Source: Hysterangium stoloniferum (lineage: Eukaryota > Basidiomycota > Agaricomycetes > Hysterangiales > Hysterangiaceae). Taken from it: DNA of 64,000 nt. Below, piece after piece: positions 45,600 through 57,176 of this stretch. The notes beneath the pieces were generated by a model. The model was not told where the DNA came from, ran no database searches, and saw only the letters and a program-made list of their open reading frames with translations. A program made the translations under genes and the position numbers. The number at the start of each line of letters is the position of its first letter. Position 1 is the stretch's first letter. The stretch lies in the NCBI GenBank assembly GCA_015178975.1, contig WHVD01000287.1, positions 1-64,000 of the forward strand, in the 5' to 3' direction.

Positions 45600-45964
45600 A
45601 TGAAGCACAGTTATCAGTTCTGAGGAATAGCCCGGGCTGCAGTCAATTTTGTAATATACATCAACCAGCAAGTACAAGATGACTTTGCCACAACTACAAC
45701 TCTATTCCACAATGATGCGCCCAGTACATGCACATGGCAAATGATTATACAGATTTGCCACTAGATGGAAGATGGAAGATGACAGCTCCGAACCTGTGCC
45801 TTCAATTCATAATTGCATATGTTGTTATGTGCCAAAGCGTCAGATTGCTTAGAGTTGCTTCTCATTGAGCACCTGTGATCATACTACATACTGCACCAAG
45901 AATGCTGTTAATTTAATTTATTGAGCAGCTAAGAGTGACTCAGCACTGGTACTTGCCAATATCT
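45600..45964. repeat. partial host repeat unit left of the copia nest
   Basis: Shares landmarks with 58329-58673 plus 62570-62697: gatggaagatggaagatg, cataattgcata, agagttgcttctcat, gagcagctaagagtga, then ctggtacttgccaatatc. The copia-type element inserted at its right edge (TSD tatct, 45960-45964). Confidence 0.7.
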
Positions 45965-46621
45965 TGATGAAAATGGCTGACTGAAATATGACAATGCTGA
46001 CTCGATGATGTGCACAGTTGTGAGGTATCAGCATCATCTCATAATATTCTCTTAATTTTCTGTTGATTATTTAAATTTTTTTGAATTTATTGTATTTTTA
46101 TTATATTTTTATTGTGAAATATAAGACCTTATTCCTTTTAACTTCGCATAATGATAGCATATATGAGCTTATATAATGCTATTATATCTTAGTTATTTTA
46201 TTATAATTTTTAACTAATTATTTATATTTTATCTACTTAGTTATTGCTTTTCGGCACCTTGCTGTAGATAAGCCGGTATGTCACACAAGTCACAGATGTG
46301 ACTACCCGAGTCATTAATTGATTCCGCCGACTCATCGTTTGCTTCCATCCTGGGACCGCAGCCTTGAAACTTCATGTTCAAGCAAGAGGTTGGAACCCTT
46401 GTCTCAGAGAGGGGAATCACATGATAAATAAAGGGTAAAAAATGGATAGAATATGAGGTCATTATGACCTAACTAATGACCTCATAAACTAAATAATTAG
46501 CTAATTATTTAGTTTATCAAAGTGTATATAAGGAGGGCCAAGTTTCCAATAAAATCATCTTATCACACACATTTGCAGCACAGCACAGAAGCTTATCTAA
46601 TCATCCTAAGGACAATAATAG

Positions 46622-47908
46622 TGTAAGGTATCCGGCTATTTACTCTCTCAAATAATTAACAAGCGTTGACACGGCAAGGGATTCAAGAAATAAACAAATA
46701 AAGGTCCAGTAATTTAAATACTGATAGATTAATTAGCTGCGCTATTAAGCTTAAACAACTAAAGTCAATATTTGTTTGGTCTCTTGACAAATTCAGATGA
46801 ACTTGTAGTGACGTGCTCTACGAAAGTTAAGTTCTCTTTGAGAATAAAGGTTCGGGAGCTGAATGTATGCGCAATAAGTTGGCGGAAACTTGTCGTAAGC
46901 CTTCGCTTTCTTGTAGCCTTTTAGTTTACTATTTATAAAGATTTAACAAGCTGTTAAATAATTTATAAATAGAGAGATTGTCCGAGAGTCGAATATCCAA
47001 GCGTTTGTTTAAAGATCGATTAACTGTGCTGTTAAAATGGGCTCTTGAATAACCTAAACGGGCAGGGATTTCAGTAATGAGAATTTATTAGGTTTACTTA
47101 AGTGATTAGTAAGCCTAAGGGTTTTCCGGGAAGCTGAGGGAACTTAGATGAATTAGCTAAGTTCAAGAGTTGCTGAGAAAGAGTTCAAAATGCTGCAAGT
47201 GTAGGTGCTTGCAGTTAGTAAATCAGACTAAGGCTATTTTTGTCCTTAGGATGATTAGATAAGCTTATGAGCTGGTGCTGTTGATAGTAGTAAAGTAGTT
47301 GTTCTTTATTCAGTGATTTAGGCCTCCTTTTATACATGTAGAGATTTTTGCTTAATAATAGCTAAATAACTAATTAGGAAATTATTGGAAGCTTCTAAAA
47401 GTTTCTATAATTCCGCTATGATGTCATAGCTATCACCCGACTCGAAGATCCGAACCGAAGATCCGAACCGGTCGAGTCAGAGAATAAACCCGAGATGGCC
47501 GAGGGTGGAAGCAAAATAAGCCGTGGCGCCGAAACGGAAATAAACGCGGCCGGGCGGCTGCGAAAACTACTCGCGACTATTTGTAAACACGTCGTGACGT
47601 CGTCGTGACGTCGTCGTCACGTGATGTCACGTGATCGCGCGATAATAATGCGCATATATGTACTAATATAATATAATAAAAACCCGGTCTCTCGAAATCA
47701 GATAACCCGGCTTTATTATACTTATATTTCGACCGCTCTAGGCTTCGATTACATAATATGATGTCATTCGAAGCTTTGAGTATTCGAAGTTAAAAGGAAA
47801 ATAGCCTAATTCTTGAATTAATAAATAAAATAAAATAGAATAAAATAAATTGAAATAAATTCTGGAAAATTAAGGGAAAATTCGTGAATATATACTAGAT
47901 ACATCACA
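46622..47908 (-). repeat. 3' LTR of Ty3 element
   Basis: 1287 bp. In element sense the promoter side contains gacgtcgtcgtgacgtcg and cacgtgatgtcacgtga motifs (plus-strand 47590-47640) and tataaaaggaggcc (reverse of 47325-47340). Confidence 0.93.
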
Positions 47909-48026
47909 AAATCCCCTCTTCCTTTTGACTGAGTTATACTCAATCGCTTTCCGAGAATTTAATACTTATTCTAAAATACACGAATAATTCAGTAATCATA
48001 GTCAGGCTTTTCTTCTTCCATGTCGA

Positions 48027-51000
48027 TCATTGAAGAAGAAGCCGTCGCAACATTACTGGGCGGAGAAAAGTTGGAAGAAATGTTAGAGTCGGAAGATGTT
48101 GATTGGGAAGACGACGTGAGGTTATGATTGCTTGAAGCACCAATTCAACATGGTTTAAATGATCTTCAAAGGTCTTTGAAAAGATTACAATGTCATCAAT
48201 ATAAACCAAGGTGAATATCCATAAGAAGGGTGCCAAAACATTTTGCATGACTCTTTGAAACACGGCTGGTCCATTGTGAAATCCAAATGGCATTTTTAAG
48301 AATTGATAAAGACCTCGATGTGTCCTGAAGGCTGTCTTCTCCTTATCTCTAGATGCCATTTCTAACTGTGTAAAACCTGCTAGTGCATCCAGAGTTGATA
48401 GCCATTGTGATCCAGATAATGCTTGCAGAATATCATCTTGACGTGGTAATGGAAATTCATCCGGGATGACTTGTGCATTGAGTTGACGATAGTCTATAAC
48501 CATTCTAGGCTTGGACTGACGATATGTTATGAATGCTGGAGCACCCCATGGACTCTGAGAAGGTTCGATTACTTTCAGCTTAATCCACTTGTCCATCTGT
48601 TCATCTATAACTCCTCTGCTCTTGGGTGAAGCAAAGAATGGAGGCATTGATATTTCTCTAGCTCCTTCTCGTAAATTGATTTCCACCTTTGCAGGATAAT
48701 GTCCAAGTCTTCCATCTAATCCAAATGCAAGACGATTCTTCCAGAGTGTTGACTTCAACTGTTTCTTTTGCTCCAGAGATAAGTCCTTGCTAATGTCTAT
48801 CTCTTCAAAGAACTTATCGGAGCTAATGTCTTCAGGGGGTGGTTCTGCAGTTTTGGGCCCACCTTCTGATTCTCCTTCAACATTTGGTTCGTCAATTGAG
48901 TTGTATTTAGGATTCAAGAGTTGATTGGCAATACTCTTAACTAGATAGGCATGAGCACTTAAGTTGTTAAGTTGTTCTTCACTTAAATGCTCATGACTAT
49001 CCAACCAAGATTCAGGATTATGTGAATAGCCTAGTATTTGACCTTCATGTATATGCACTGGAAAACTCGAAAAGTTCGAAACATATAAGTGTGGATTCTT
49101 CCGAGTGATGATAGAATCGGGTGCTGCATAAAAGTCTTGATCACCTCGATTGGATAAGATAATCTTCTCAATATATGCTATGTCTGACTTCTCGGGAAAG
49201 GTCAGTGACACAGGAACTGCACTGATTGACTCTGGAGATATAGTAATACCAATGACAGATCGCACAGAATTATCAGTTTCTCTGTTTTGAAGTGTCTTCT
49301 TGACTCGTTTGTTCTTTCGATGGGCCTTGAATTTTGCAGTCAGGTCTGAAAGCTTGGGAGTTACTTTAACTTGAAATGCTTGACCCTTTTCATCCTGCAA
49401 CATTGGCCCAATAGAGTTTTCGACTTTGATAGATCTTCCACTTGAACCAAAATTCAAAGTTGAACCCTCTTCTCCTCGGATGACTGAGATTGCATACTGA
49501 TCTGCAAAGTCATTTCCAATGATAAAAGGAGTAGTCATTCCTTTGACTACATAAGCCTCAATGACTAACTCCACTGGTCCCTCATCTGTGTCAAAGTAGA
49601 CGGGCAATGAAACGAATCCCGATATAGTTGATGCTCCAGTTACTTGAATCAGATTGACTCTCTGTCCATTCTTAATCTTTGGAGGATTATCAAGTCGAGA
49701 TAAGGTAGAGTGTGATATCAATGAAATGTCTGCACCCGAGTCTACAATGATCTTAGTTGGATTCTGGCCATAACATCCTAGCCATCCTTTGGCCGAAGTG
49801 GCTTGTGCTCCAAGGAATGCACATCCAGGAGGCCTGGCCATTAGTTTGGGTAAGGAAAAGATTTCTTTCTTCGTTGAATTGGCCAGTTTTATAATATAGT
49901 TTTTGACATTGAAAATTCCATTAAGCATTTTGCGTTGAAGCTTTTGCTCAGAAGCCTTTTGATGTATAGGAGTGTTGTTAGGAAATGAGTGTTCAATCTC
50001 TAATCCCCTCTGTATAGACTGAGGTTCTAAAGACTGGCTGTTTGGACTTGAATCCAGTTTAACAGTTCTGCATACATTGAAAGCTTCACAAGTATTTGAA
50101 TCGGAGGAGTCAGAATCAAGGTTGATTAAATTCCCTGACTCTGAGGATTCCTGTATTGACTGATGGGAGTCTTCATCCTCTGAGGAACAATTGTAGTACA
50201 GTTCATCGTATTCTGATTGAGCTTGAACATCTTCATCAGTTTGGCTAGCAAAATTGGCCCTAACATTTTTCGTTCCCTTCTGAGAGTACTTGCAGTCATA
50301 GTCCCAGTGCTTTGGACTGCCACAGTGTCGACAGGGCCTAGCCTTCTTGGATTCCGGAGTATTCCCCTTAGAGACAATAGAGTCATCCCTTGGGAACTGA
50401 GGTTTTCCGATATTGGGACTCCAACCTATTAAGTTCGACCTTGCAAACCGGAATTGATTACGATTTGAAGAAGGACCCTTTGATTGGCGAATTGACTGTT
50501 CAACTTGCTTAAGGCGCCTTTCAATTGAAGAGTCCTGTGATCCGAAAGGAGAGTGTTGAAGTGCTTGTTCATGATGTTTGATGGCAGTAGCAAACTCGCG
50601 CAAGGTTCTACATCGATGTGTATCCAAAATTGTAGACCAAAATTCAGGTGCACCATTCATTACTTCCATCATCATTTCAGAGTCTGATAATCGATAGACC
50701 ATACTCAAGAGCTCTGATTTGCGTATGAAGTAAGTCGTTGGTGATTCGCTTGAATGACCTGATTCTCGGTAGCTTGCTTTGTTGGCTCGGCCCTTTTGAC
50801 GATCAAGCCAGGACCGGTTCATGTAATACACACAAATGGCTCGTCTCAAAGTACTCCAAGAAGCTGTAATTTCACGACGATAATCGGTGGGCAATGACCA
50901 GAACCATAAGTCTGCATCCTTCTCAAGTCTTAAAGGTACTAGTTGTCCTAGTTGCTTGAAAATGTAGTTACTTTGTTCTGACAAGTTATTGATCTTGAAA

Positions 51001-52478
51001 ATCCATTTTGACAATGTATCAGGATCACCATCCCACTTAGGAATGATTTCGGGTTTCAGTTTCAAGTCAAAATGTGCTTCTTGAATGCCTTTAGAGTTTG
51101 TAGAGTCAAGTGGCTTGCCTTTTCCACGGTTCAGATTATTGAAGTCTTTAGGACCACCTGGATCATAGGGGTCATCATCTCCACCACCTGGAGGACCTCC
51201 TCCATAAGGAAGATTTCGATTTTCAAAGAAACTTGGCCTGATTGGTCTCCGATATGAAGTACGTCTATCTCTGTCAGGGTCATGAGGGAAATGATGTCCA
51301 CTGTTGTTTCGGTCAGGAGGCTCTTTAGGAGGTTCATAAGGAGGATCTCCCGAAGCTACTTGAGTATGAGGCAATGAGCTCCTCTTCTCCATAGTCCTTC
51401 TTTCTTGAGGATCTTGAAGTAGCTCTGATAGTCTCCTAGATTCTGACATATATGCAGGCAAGTCATTGTATGGTGAAGTGATACTTGAATGTGGACTGAA
51501 TAGTTCTTCAGATGCCTTCTTTTTAGCATCTTGAAATCCATGTTCTTCAAACAAGGGTACACTTCGCTTGGTTTCATGCTGTATAATATTAGAATCAACT
51601 TCATCTCCTTGTGCAGCTTGACTTTTGTGATTTGAAGGTGCCTCTGGAGGTGGCAATTCAAATCTAATTTCGCTTGTGAGCTGCTTCGGAGTTGAGTGAA
51701 TGATTTCTAAAGGTTGGTCACTGGTTGGTAATGGAGAGGGTGTTTGCCTAATCCCCTCAGATCTGATCCTGGGGGAGGAAGCCACAGGCTGTGGTGCTTG
51801 AGTCGTTCCCATAGGCATCAGAGCATCATGTGAATATAGATAGGCAAGTGTATTCTCCACTTCCTCACGGTAAAGGACTGAGATGACTTCAAAATCACCC
51901 TGGCCCCAAGCTTCACGAGGATCATTATTTGGTCCCCAGATAGGAACATTTGGAATAGGTAAGCCCTTGGCTTCTAATAGTGGAGAAGCTGTCTGAATAT
52001 GTTCAAGGAGTATATCAGACAGTATCTCATAGCAGCCAGGGTCAATGTAATAGCCTGCCTGATCTGCAGGTAAATTCCTATTCTCTTCACTGGGTACTCC
52101 AACTAACAAGTCCTTCATCAAATAGAGAGCATGGGTTGCCACCCTTTCTGCAGGAATTGGCAAAGGCATTGAAGGAAGCCTATCTTCTTTTGGAATATAT
52201 TTAGTACCAATCTTTAGAATAACATCTCTTCTAGCCTTATCCTCAAATGAAGGCTCATACAACCTCCTCAATTGGATTGTGCTGGGATAGAGATGGGTAA
52301 GATCACCTGGTCTTGCTCTGTCACTTCTCGGTTGGTGCTTTTGAGGTGTACCAGAGAAGCTAAGGACAGGACTGTCTGGAATGGTGACATTAAGATGGCG
52401 GAATGCTTTTGGGGTAATGGGTCTGTTAGGAGAAATAGATCTCTCCCGTTCGGGTTGTATACTTGATGTTTTTGACAT
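48027..52478 (-). CDS. Ty3/gypsy Gag-protease-partial RT polyprotein
   Basis: The frame is open upstream to about 52695. The first in-frame ATG is 52478, giving 1483 codons. Gag is long and polar, with a GGGPPGGGDDDPYD tract and a retrotransposon-gag region around WFWSLPTDYRREITASWSTL. A CRHCGSPKHWDYDC zinc knuckle lies near 50330. The aspartic protease follows (KIIVDSGADISLISHSTLSR, about 49730). RT has MPPFFASPKSRGVIDEQMDK, PRMVIDYRQLNAQVIPDEFP, FLKMPFGFHNGPAVFQRVMQ and the catalytic LVYIDDIVIFSK. After LNHVELVLQA (near 48140) the frame turns into an unrelated 30-residue tail. The adjacent frame (to 47989) reads a Ser-rich end with MIDMEEEKPDYDY, probably the genuine polyprotein C-terminus. 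A deletion has therefore joined mid-RT to the C-terminus, removing RNase H and integrase. It is non-autonomous. Confidence 0.9.
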   Translation of the reverse strand: MSKTSSIQPERERSISPNRPITPKAFRHLNVTIPDSPVLSFSGTPQKHQPRSDRARPGDLTHLYPSTIQLRRLYEPSFEDKARRDVILKIGTKYIPKEDRLPSMPLPIPAERVATHALYLMKDLLVGVPSEENRNLPADQAGYYIDPGCYEILSDILLEHIQTASPLLEAKGLPIPNVPIWGPNNDPREAWGQGDFEVISVLYREEVENTLAYLYSHDALMPMGTTQAPQPVASSPRIRSEGIRQTPSPLPTSDQPLEIIHSTPKQLTSEIRFELPPPEAPSNHKSQAAQGDEVDSNIIQHETKRSVPLFEEHGFQDAKKKASEELFSPHSSITSPYNDLPAYMSESRRLSELLQDPQERRTMEKRSSLPHTQVASGDPPYEPPKEPPDRNNSGHHFPHDPDRDRRTSYRRPIRPSFFENRNLPYGGGPPGGGDDDPYDPGGPKDFNNLNRGKGKPLDSTNSKGIQEAHFDLKLKPEIIPKWDGDPDTLSKWIFKINNLSEQSNYIFKQLGQLVPLRLEKDADLWFWSLPTDYRREITASWSTLRRAICVYYMNRSWLDRQKGRANKASYRESGHSSESPTTYFIRKSELLSMVYRLSDSEMMMEVMNGAPEFWSTILDTHRCRTLREFATAIKHHEQALQHSPFGSQDSSIERRLKQVEQSIRQSKGPSSNRNQFRFARSNLIGWSPNIGKPQFPRDDSIVSKGNTPESKKARPCRHCGSPKHWDYDCKYSQKGTKNVRANFASQTDEDVQAQSEYDELYYNCSSEDEDSHQSIQESSESGNLINLDSDSSDSNTCEAFNVCRTVKLDSSPNSQSLEPQSIQRGLEIEHSFPNNTPIHQKASEQKLQRKMLNGIFNVKNYIIKLANSTKKEIFSLPKLMARPPGCAFLGAQATSAKGWLGCYGQNPTKIIVDSGADISLISHSTLSRLDNPPKIKNGQRVNLIQVTGASTISGFVSLPVYFDTDEGPVELVIEAYVVKGMTTPFIIGNDFADQYAISVIRGEEGSTLNFGSSGRSIKVENSIGPMLQDEKGQAFQVKVTPKLSDLTAKFKAHRKNKRVKKTLQNRETDNSVRSVIGITISPESISAVPVSLTFPEKSDIAYIEKIILSNRGDQDFYAAPDSIITRKNPHLYVSNFSSFPVHIHEGQILGYSHNPESWLDSHEHLSEEQLNNLSAHAYLVKSIANQLLNPKYNSIDEPNVEGESEGGPKTAEPPPEDISSDKFFEEIDISKDLSLEQKKQLKSTLWKNRLAFGLDGRLGHYPAKVEINLREGAREISMPPFFASPKSRGVIDEQMDKWIKLKVIEPSQSPWGAPAFITYRQSKPRMVIDYRQLNAQVIPDEFPLPRQDDILQALSGSQWLSTLDALAGFTQLEMASRDKEKTAFRTHRGLYQFLKMPFGFHNGPAVFQRVMQNVLAPFLWIFTLVYIDDIVIFSKTFEDHLNHVELVLQAIITSRRLPNQHLPTLTFLPTFLRPVMLRRLLLQ

Positions 52479-52753
52479 GATAGGATTGTTGCGGCTCCTA
52501 CCGAAGGTGTATCGAATACTAAGAGGTGGTAGTAGAGTAGGTGTATTCGAAGGAGGAATGGGTGTTATAGGAATATAGGGAGTAATGTATTGATTCGAGG
52601 AAAGCTGTTGTAACTTGGTAGTCACTTGATTTAACCTTGATTTAATTTCTTGTTGTTCGGGATGAAAGCCTTGATCCAGAATATAAGTGAATTACTGAAA
52701 GATTGCTGCAACGATAGATTGAAAGCAAGATTTCCCAGAACGTCCACCAATTT

Positions 52754-54029
52754 TGTAAGGTATCCGGCTATTTACTCTCTCAAATAATTAACAAGCGTTG
52801 ACACGGCAAGGGATTCAAGAAATAAACAAATAAAGGTCCAGTAATTTAAATACTGATAGATTAATTAGCTGCGCTATTAAGCTTAAACAACTAAAGTCAA
52901 TATTTGTTTGGTCTCTTGACAAATTCAGATGAACTTGTAGTGACGTGCTCTACGAAAGTTAAGTTCTCTTTGAGAATAAAGGTTCGGGAGCTGAATGTAT
53001 GCGCAATAAGTTGGCGGAAACTTGTCGTAAGCCTTCGCTTTCTTGTAGCCTTTTAGTTTACTATTTATAAAGATTTAACAAGCTGTTAAATAATTTATAA
53101 ATAGAGAGATTGTCCGAGAGTCGAATATCCAAGCGTTTGTTTAAAGATCGATTAACTGTGCTGTTAAAATGGGCTCTTGAATAACCTAAACGGGCAGGGA
53201 TTTCAGTAATGAGAATTTATTAGGTTTACTTAAGTGATTAGTAAGCCTAAGGGTTTTCCGGGAAGCTGAGGGAACTTAGATGAATTAGCTAAGTTCAAGA
53301 GTTGCTGAGAAAGAGTTCAAAATGCTGCAAGTGTAGGTGCTTGCAGTTAGTAAATCAGACTAAGGCTATTTTTGTCCTTAGGATGATTAGATAAGCTTAT
53401 GAGCTGGTGCTGTTGATAGTAGTAAAGTAGTTGTTCTTTATTCAGTGATTTAGGCCTCCTTTTATACATGTAGAGATTTTTGCTTAATAATAGCTAAATA
53501 ACTAATTAGGAAATTATTGGAAGCTTCTAAAAGTTTCTATAATTCCGCTATGATGTCATAGCTATCACCCGACTCGAAGATCCGAACCGAAGATCCGAAC
53601 CGGTCGAGTCAGAGAATAAACCCGAGATGGCCGAGGGTGGAAGCAAAATAAGCCGTGGCGCCGAAACGGAAATAAACGCGGCCGGGCGGCTGCGAAAACT
53701 ACTCGCGACTATTTGTAAACACGTCGTGACGTCGTCGTCACGTGATGTCACGTGATCGCGCGATAATAATGCGCATATATGTACTAATATAATATAATAA
53801 AAACCCGGTCTCTCGAAATCAGATAACCCGGCTTTATTATACTTATATTTCGACCGCTCTAGGCTTCGATTACATAATATGATGTCATTCGAAGCTTTGA
53901 GTATTCGAAGTTAAAAGGAAAATAGCCTAATTCTTGAATTAATAAATAAAATAAAATAGAATAAAATAAATTGAAATAAATTCTGGAAAATTAAGGGAAA
54001 ATTCGTGAATATATACTAGATACATCACA
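52754..54029 (-). repeat. 5' LTR of Ty3 element
   Basis: 1276 bp, matching the 3' copy without visible substitutions apart from the 11 bp repeat difference near 53725. Confidence 0.93.
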
Positions 54030-55210
54030 AATAGCCTTAGTCTGATACACTCACTACAAGCACCTACACTTGCAGCATCTTGAATCTTTGTCAGCAACTC
54101 TTGAACTTAGCCAATCATCTAAGTTCCCCCAGCCTCACAGCTACATTTAGGCTTATTAATTACATAATAAACCTAATAAGTATCTAAGTATCATTACTGA
54201 AATTCCCTGCCAATACTAGATTATTCAAGGCCCAGCCCTAAGTTTATTGAATTAATCAAGTACAAGCACTCAGATAATCCAATACAAATTATTTTCTCTA
54301 TTAATAAATTATTTAACACCTTGTTAAATAACTATTAATAGTTACAAATAAGCCTACAAGAATCCAAAGCTCTTATATCAAGTCTCTGCCAAGTTGATGC
54401 ACATATATTCAGCTTCCAGCCCCTATTCTCAAGGAATAGTTCTTTTATTTGCTAAAAGAGTCATATATTGTTCTATTGAACCTTTCAATAATCAAAATAA
54501 GCATTGATTTGAGTTGTTTAAGCTTAATAGCGCAGCTCATTAATCTATCAGTATTTAAATTACTGGACCTTTGCTTATTTTATTGTTGAAGCTCTGTGAC
54601 ACTATAGCATATATTGAGCTATCTAAGAGAATCCCCTGAATACATTACAGCAGTGGACAAAGAAGCTCTGTGATTATTATTACATAATACACCGCTACTG
54701 ATTCTGCACCTTGAGCCATAACCACACAAACTAACACCCCCACTCAGAGAAGAGGTGCAGTGTAAAGGTAGAAAAAAGATAATAAATAAATGAAGATAAA
54801 ATAACTCTCACTAAAAATGTAAAACCCCCACTGAACTTAAGACCCGGTGATATATTGTAGAACTAAATCCTCAGCAATACCCTGCGAGTGGCTCGGCCAA
54901 TGTCCTTTGGGGTTGGAAGTTTTCCAGTGCCGCAAGTATTAGTATTGTTGGCCTTCACTTCCTTGGAGTCCCTTTTTGAGGCAGAGTCAGAATCGGAAGC
55001 AATGTGGGCAATGTAAGCAGCATCATCTTCTGACAACTGATGTAACCATCTTCGACACTTTGCTTCACTGATGACTTTGTCCTTGATCTTCTGTGGCATA
55101 TCAGCAATGCAGTGTGAGGACCGATGGCCTGGATGTCCACACCGATGACAGATGTCCCTGTTCTTTGGGTTCAGCCAGTCAAACTGGGCTTCTCCCTCAG
55201 ACTCCGAGTC

Positions 55211-56996
55211 TGTCATGTATTTTAAAAGGTTTTTCTATTTTTTACAATTTCCCCAAAACGAAATTCTTAACAAAGGCTTCTAAATGTACTTATATCGCGA
55301 TTATAAAAATTGTACAATATTCTCTTAATTTATATTGAATTTATGCAATTTATTTTGCATTTTTATCTTATAAATTGAGGGAGCTACGAAATTTCTACTT
55401 TTTATTCTTTTTTAACTATATATCGTCAAACCGGCCACCTGGCGCTTATTACACAACGCGCGGGAATATTCGTCACAGCAAGTGACCGGTCGTCACAGCA
55501 AGTGACCGGTCGTCACAGCAAGTGACCGGTCGTCACAACAAGTGACCATCGTCACAACAAGTGACCGTCGTCACAATGAGTGACAGTCACGAGGGTGCGC
55601 GACAGTCACAAAGGCGCGCGACAGTCACAAGGGCGCGTGACAGTCACAAGGGCGCGCGACAGTCACAAAGGCGCGCGACAGTCACAAGGCGCGACAGGTG
55701 TCACACGCGCACTAGCGCGGGAATATTATGTCATACATTATGTCATTTGGGAATATTAAGTCATATGTTATGTCATCTGGGAATATTATGTCATACATTA
55801 TGTCATCATATATGCTACAGTAGAGAATGGCAGAAATGTCTAAAACATTCCAAGTAAAATAGCTAAAATAGGATAGAAATAAAGTTCAATATGTCTCTAA
55901 ATGTCTCACATCTCAGTGTATATAAGGAGCTCTGCTCCAGCCATGAAATAGAACCAATCTTATCAACCAATTTATCACCATATCAGTGTGTCACTGCAGC
56001 TAGCAGTTTATTGCCACCTCTTAGTTGAGCATCTGGCACCTAGGATTCCCTGTCACCTCTTGTTGAGTAATTTGACAGTAATTCTACCAATCAGGATTCC
56101 CTGTCACCTCTTGTTGAGTAATTTGACAGTAATTCTACCAATCAGGATTCCCTGTCACCTCTTGTTGAGTAATTTGACAGTAATTCTACCAATCAGGATT
56201 CCCTGCCACCTCTTGTTGAGTAATTTGGCATTAATCCTTTGTACCACAGTCACCTCTTGTTGAGTAATTTGACTGCTTGTTACATATCTTGTTATTTGTA
56301 GTTTAAGACTTCAGTCACCTCTTGTTGAGTAATTTGACTGATTATTACATTGCAAGTAATCCTTGTTACATTTCTTGTTATTTGTAATCTAAAACTCCAG
56401 TCACCTCTTGTTGAGTAATTTGACTGATTATTACATTACAAATAATCCCTGTTCCCTTACTCATTTATTGTGAATCAGTAAAGCATATTCACATAAATAA
56501 ATACTGAGAATATCCTTGCAAGATCCTAAGACTACATTAAGATCCTGATAAGTTAGTATCACAGTAGACCCTGTAGGTTAGTATAAATAAAGCATATATT
56601 AGCCAAATAGTGTTTTATTCTATATCTAATCTTTTGACCCGTTTATAAATATTTTTACTGTTTGACAAATAGTATAAAATATATATAAACTAGCTAGCAT
56701 TGAAGTTAAATCTAGCTTCGGAATCAGTAAATTGTTATTCTTATTTTAGTAGTTGTTATCACAGAAAAAGAACAAGCTTGCACAAGCAGCTCTCAAAACC
56801 TTCTTTGCGAAGTAGGGTGCATATATTCAAGTAAACTCTTGACTTCAGGGGTTCTAAGTCTATTTAGGCTGCCACTGATTAATATCAAATACTTAAATTA
56901 TTTTACCTTGTAGTGAATTGAGTATTTGCACACTTTGATAGAGCATTGGACTCCTTTTTCCAGAAAATAATATTAAAATAAGGCTAATACATTACA
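55211..56996 (+). mobile_element. solo LTR (Ty3-like), repeat-rich, TSD GAGTC
   Basis: The 1786 bp start TGTCATG and end ACATTACA, and are flanked by GAGTC at 55206-55210 and 56997-57001. The gag frame is restored across the site when one GAGTC copy is kept. A promoter-like tatataaggagctctgctcc (55919-55939) resembles tatataaggaggg of the 46019 LTR, so the orientation is probably plus. It holds four tandem-repeat arrays (separate entry). Confidence 0.85.
55460..56425. repeat. four tandem arrays inside the 55211 LTR
   Basis: In order: (1) 55472-55570, about five copies of cgtcacagcaagtgaccggt. (2) 55585-55700, about seven copies of gcgcgcgacagtcacaaag. (3) 55728-55806, three copies built on gggaatattatgtcatacat. 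(4) 56030-56425, about eight copies around cacctcttgttgagtaattt, first at about 61 bp spacing (56045-56230), then more irregular. Arrays 1-3 precede the TATA-like box and array 4 follows it. Confidence 0.88.
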
Positions 56997-57176
56997 GAGT
57001 CCAAATCTGAATCATCCTTCTTTTGGCGCCATTTCCCTTTTCCTTTTCCTGCTCTCTTTTGTGAATACAAGGCTGCCTCAAGTTCCTGGATCTGAGTGCC
57101 ACCATTAAGTGCAGTTTTCGTATCTTCTGTTCGAATAATCTGCTAGCCTGGTGATCACAGTACGAGGACTCTCTAC

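Larger units (their letters stand above)
46622..54029 (-). mobile_element. young Ty3/gypsy LTR retrotransposon, internally deleted, TSD AATAG
   Basis: LTRs 46622-47908 (1287 bp) and 52754-54029 (1276 bp) start TGTAAGGTATCC and end CATCACA. They appear identical by eye except for an 11 bp copy-number change in a gacgtcgtcgt repeat. AATAG flanks both ends (46617-46621, 54030-54034). In minus sense a primer site (TGGTGGACGTTCTGGG, 52734-52749, 4 nt from the LTR) and a purine tract (47912-47927) are present. RNase H and integrase are missing. Confidence 0.95.
46019..54649 (+). mobile_element. old solo Ty3-type LTR, itself split by a full-length Ty3 element
   Basis: The two halves are 46019-46621 and 54030-54649. 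The sequence starts TGTGAGGTATCAGCATC and ends AATACATTACA, and is collinear with the reverse complement of the young LTR at 46622-47908. Shared blocks include ccttttaacttcgcat, tatataaggagg, aagcttatctaatcatccta, cttgcagcatcttgaat and agtatttaaattactggacc. It sits inside the 136 bp copia LTR. The target duplication is acagt (46014-46018) and gcagt (54650-54654), with one mismatch consistent with age. Confidence 0.85.

Noticed and set aside
55460..56425. Regular repeats as a CRISPR array
   Set aside because: Repeats are head-to-tail with no unique spacers of constant length, lie inside an LTR with a target duplication, and the organism is eukaryotic.
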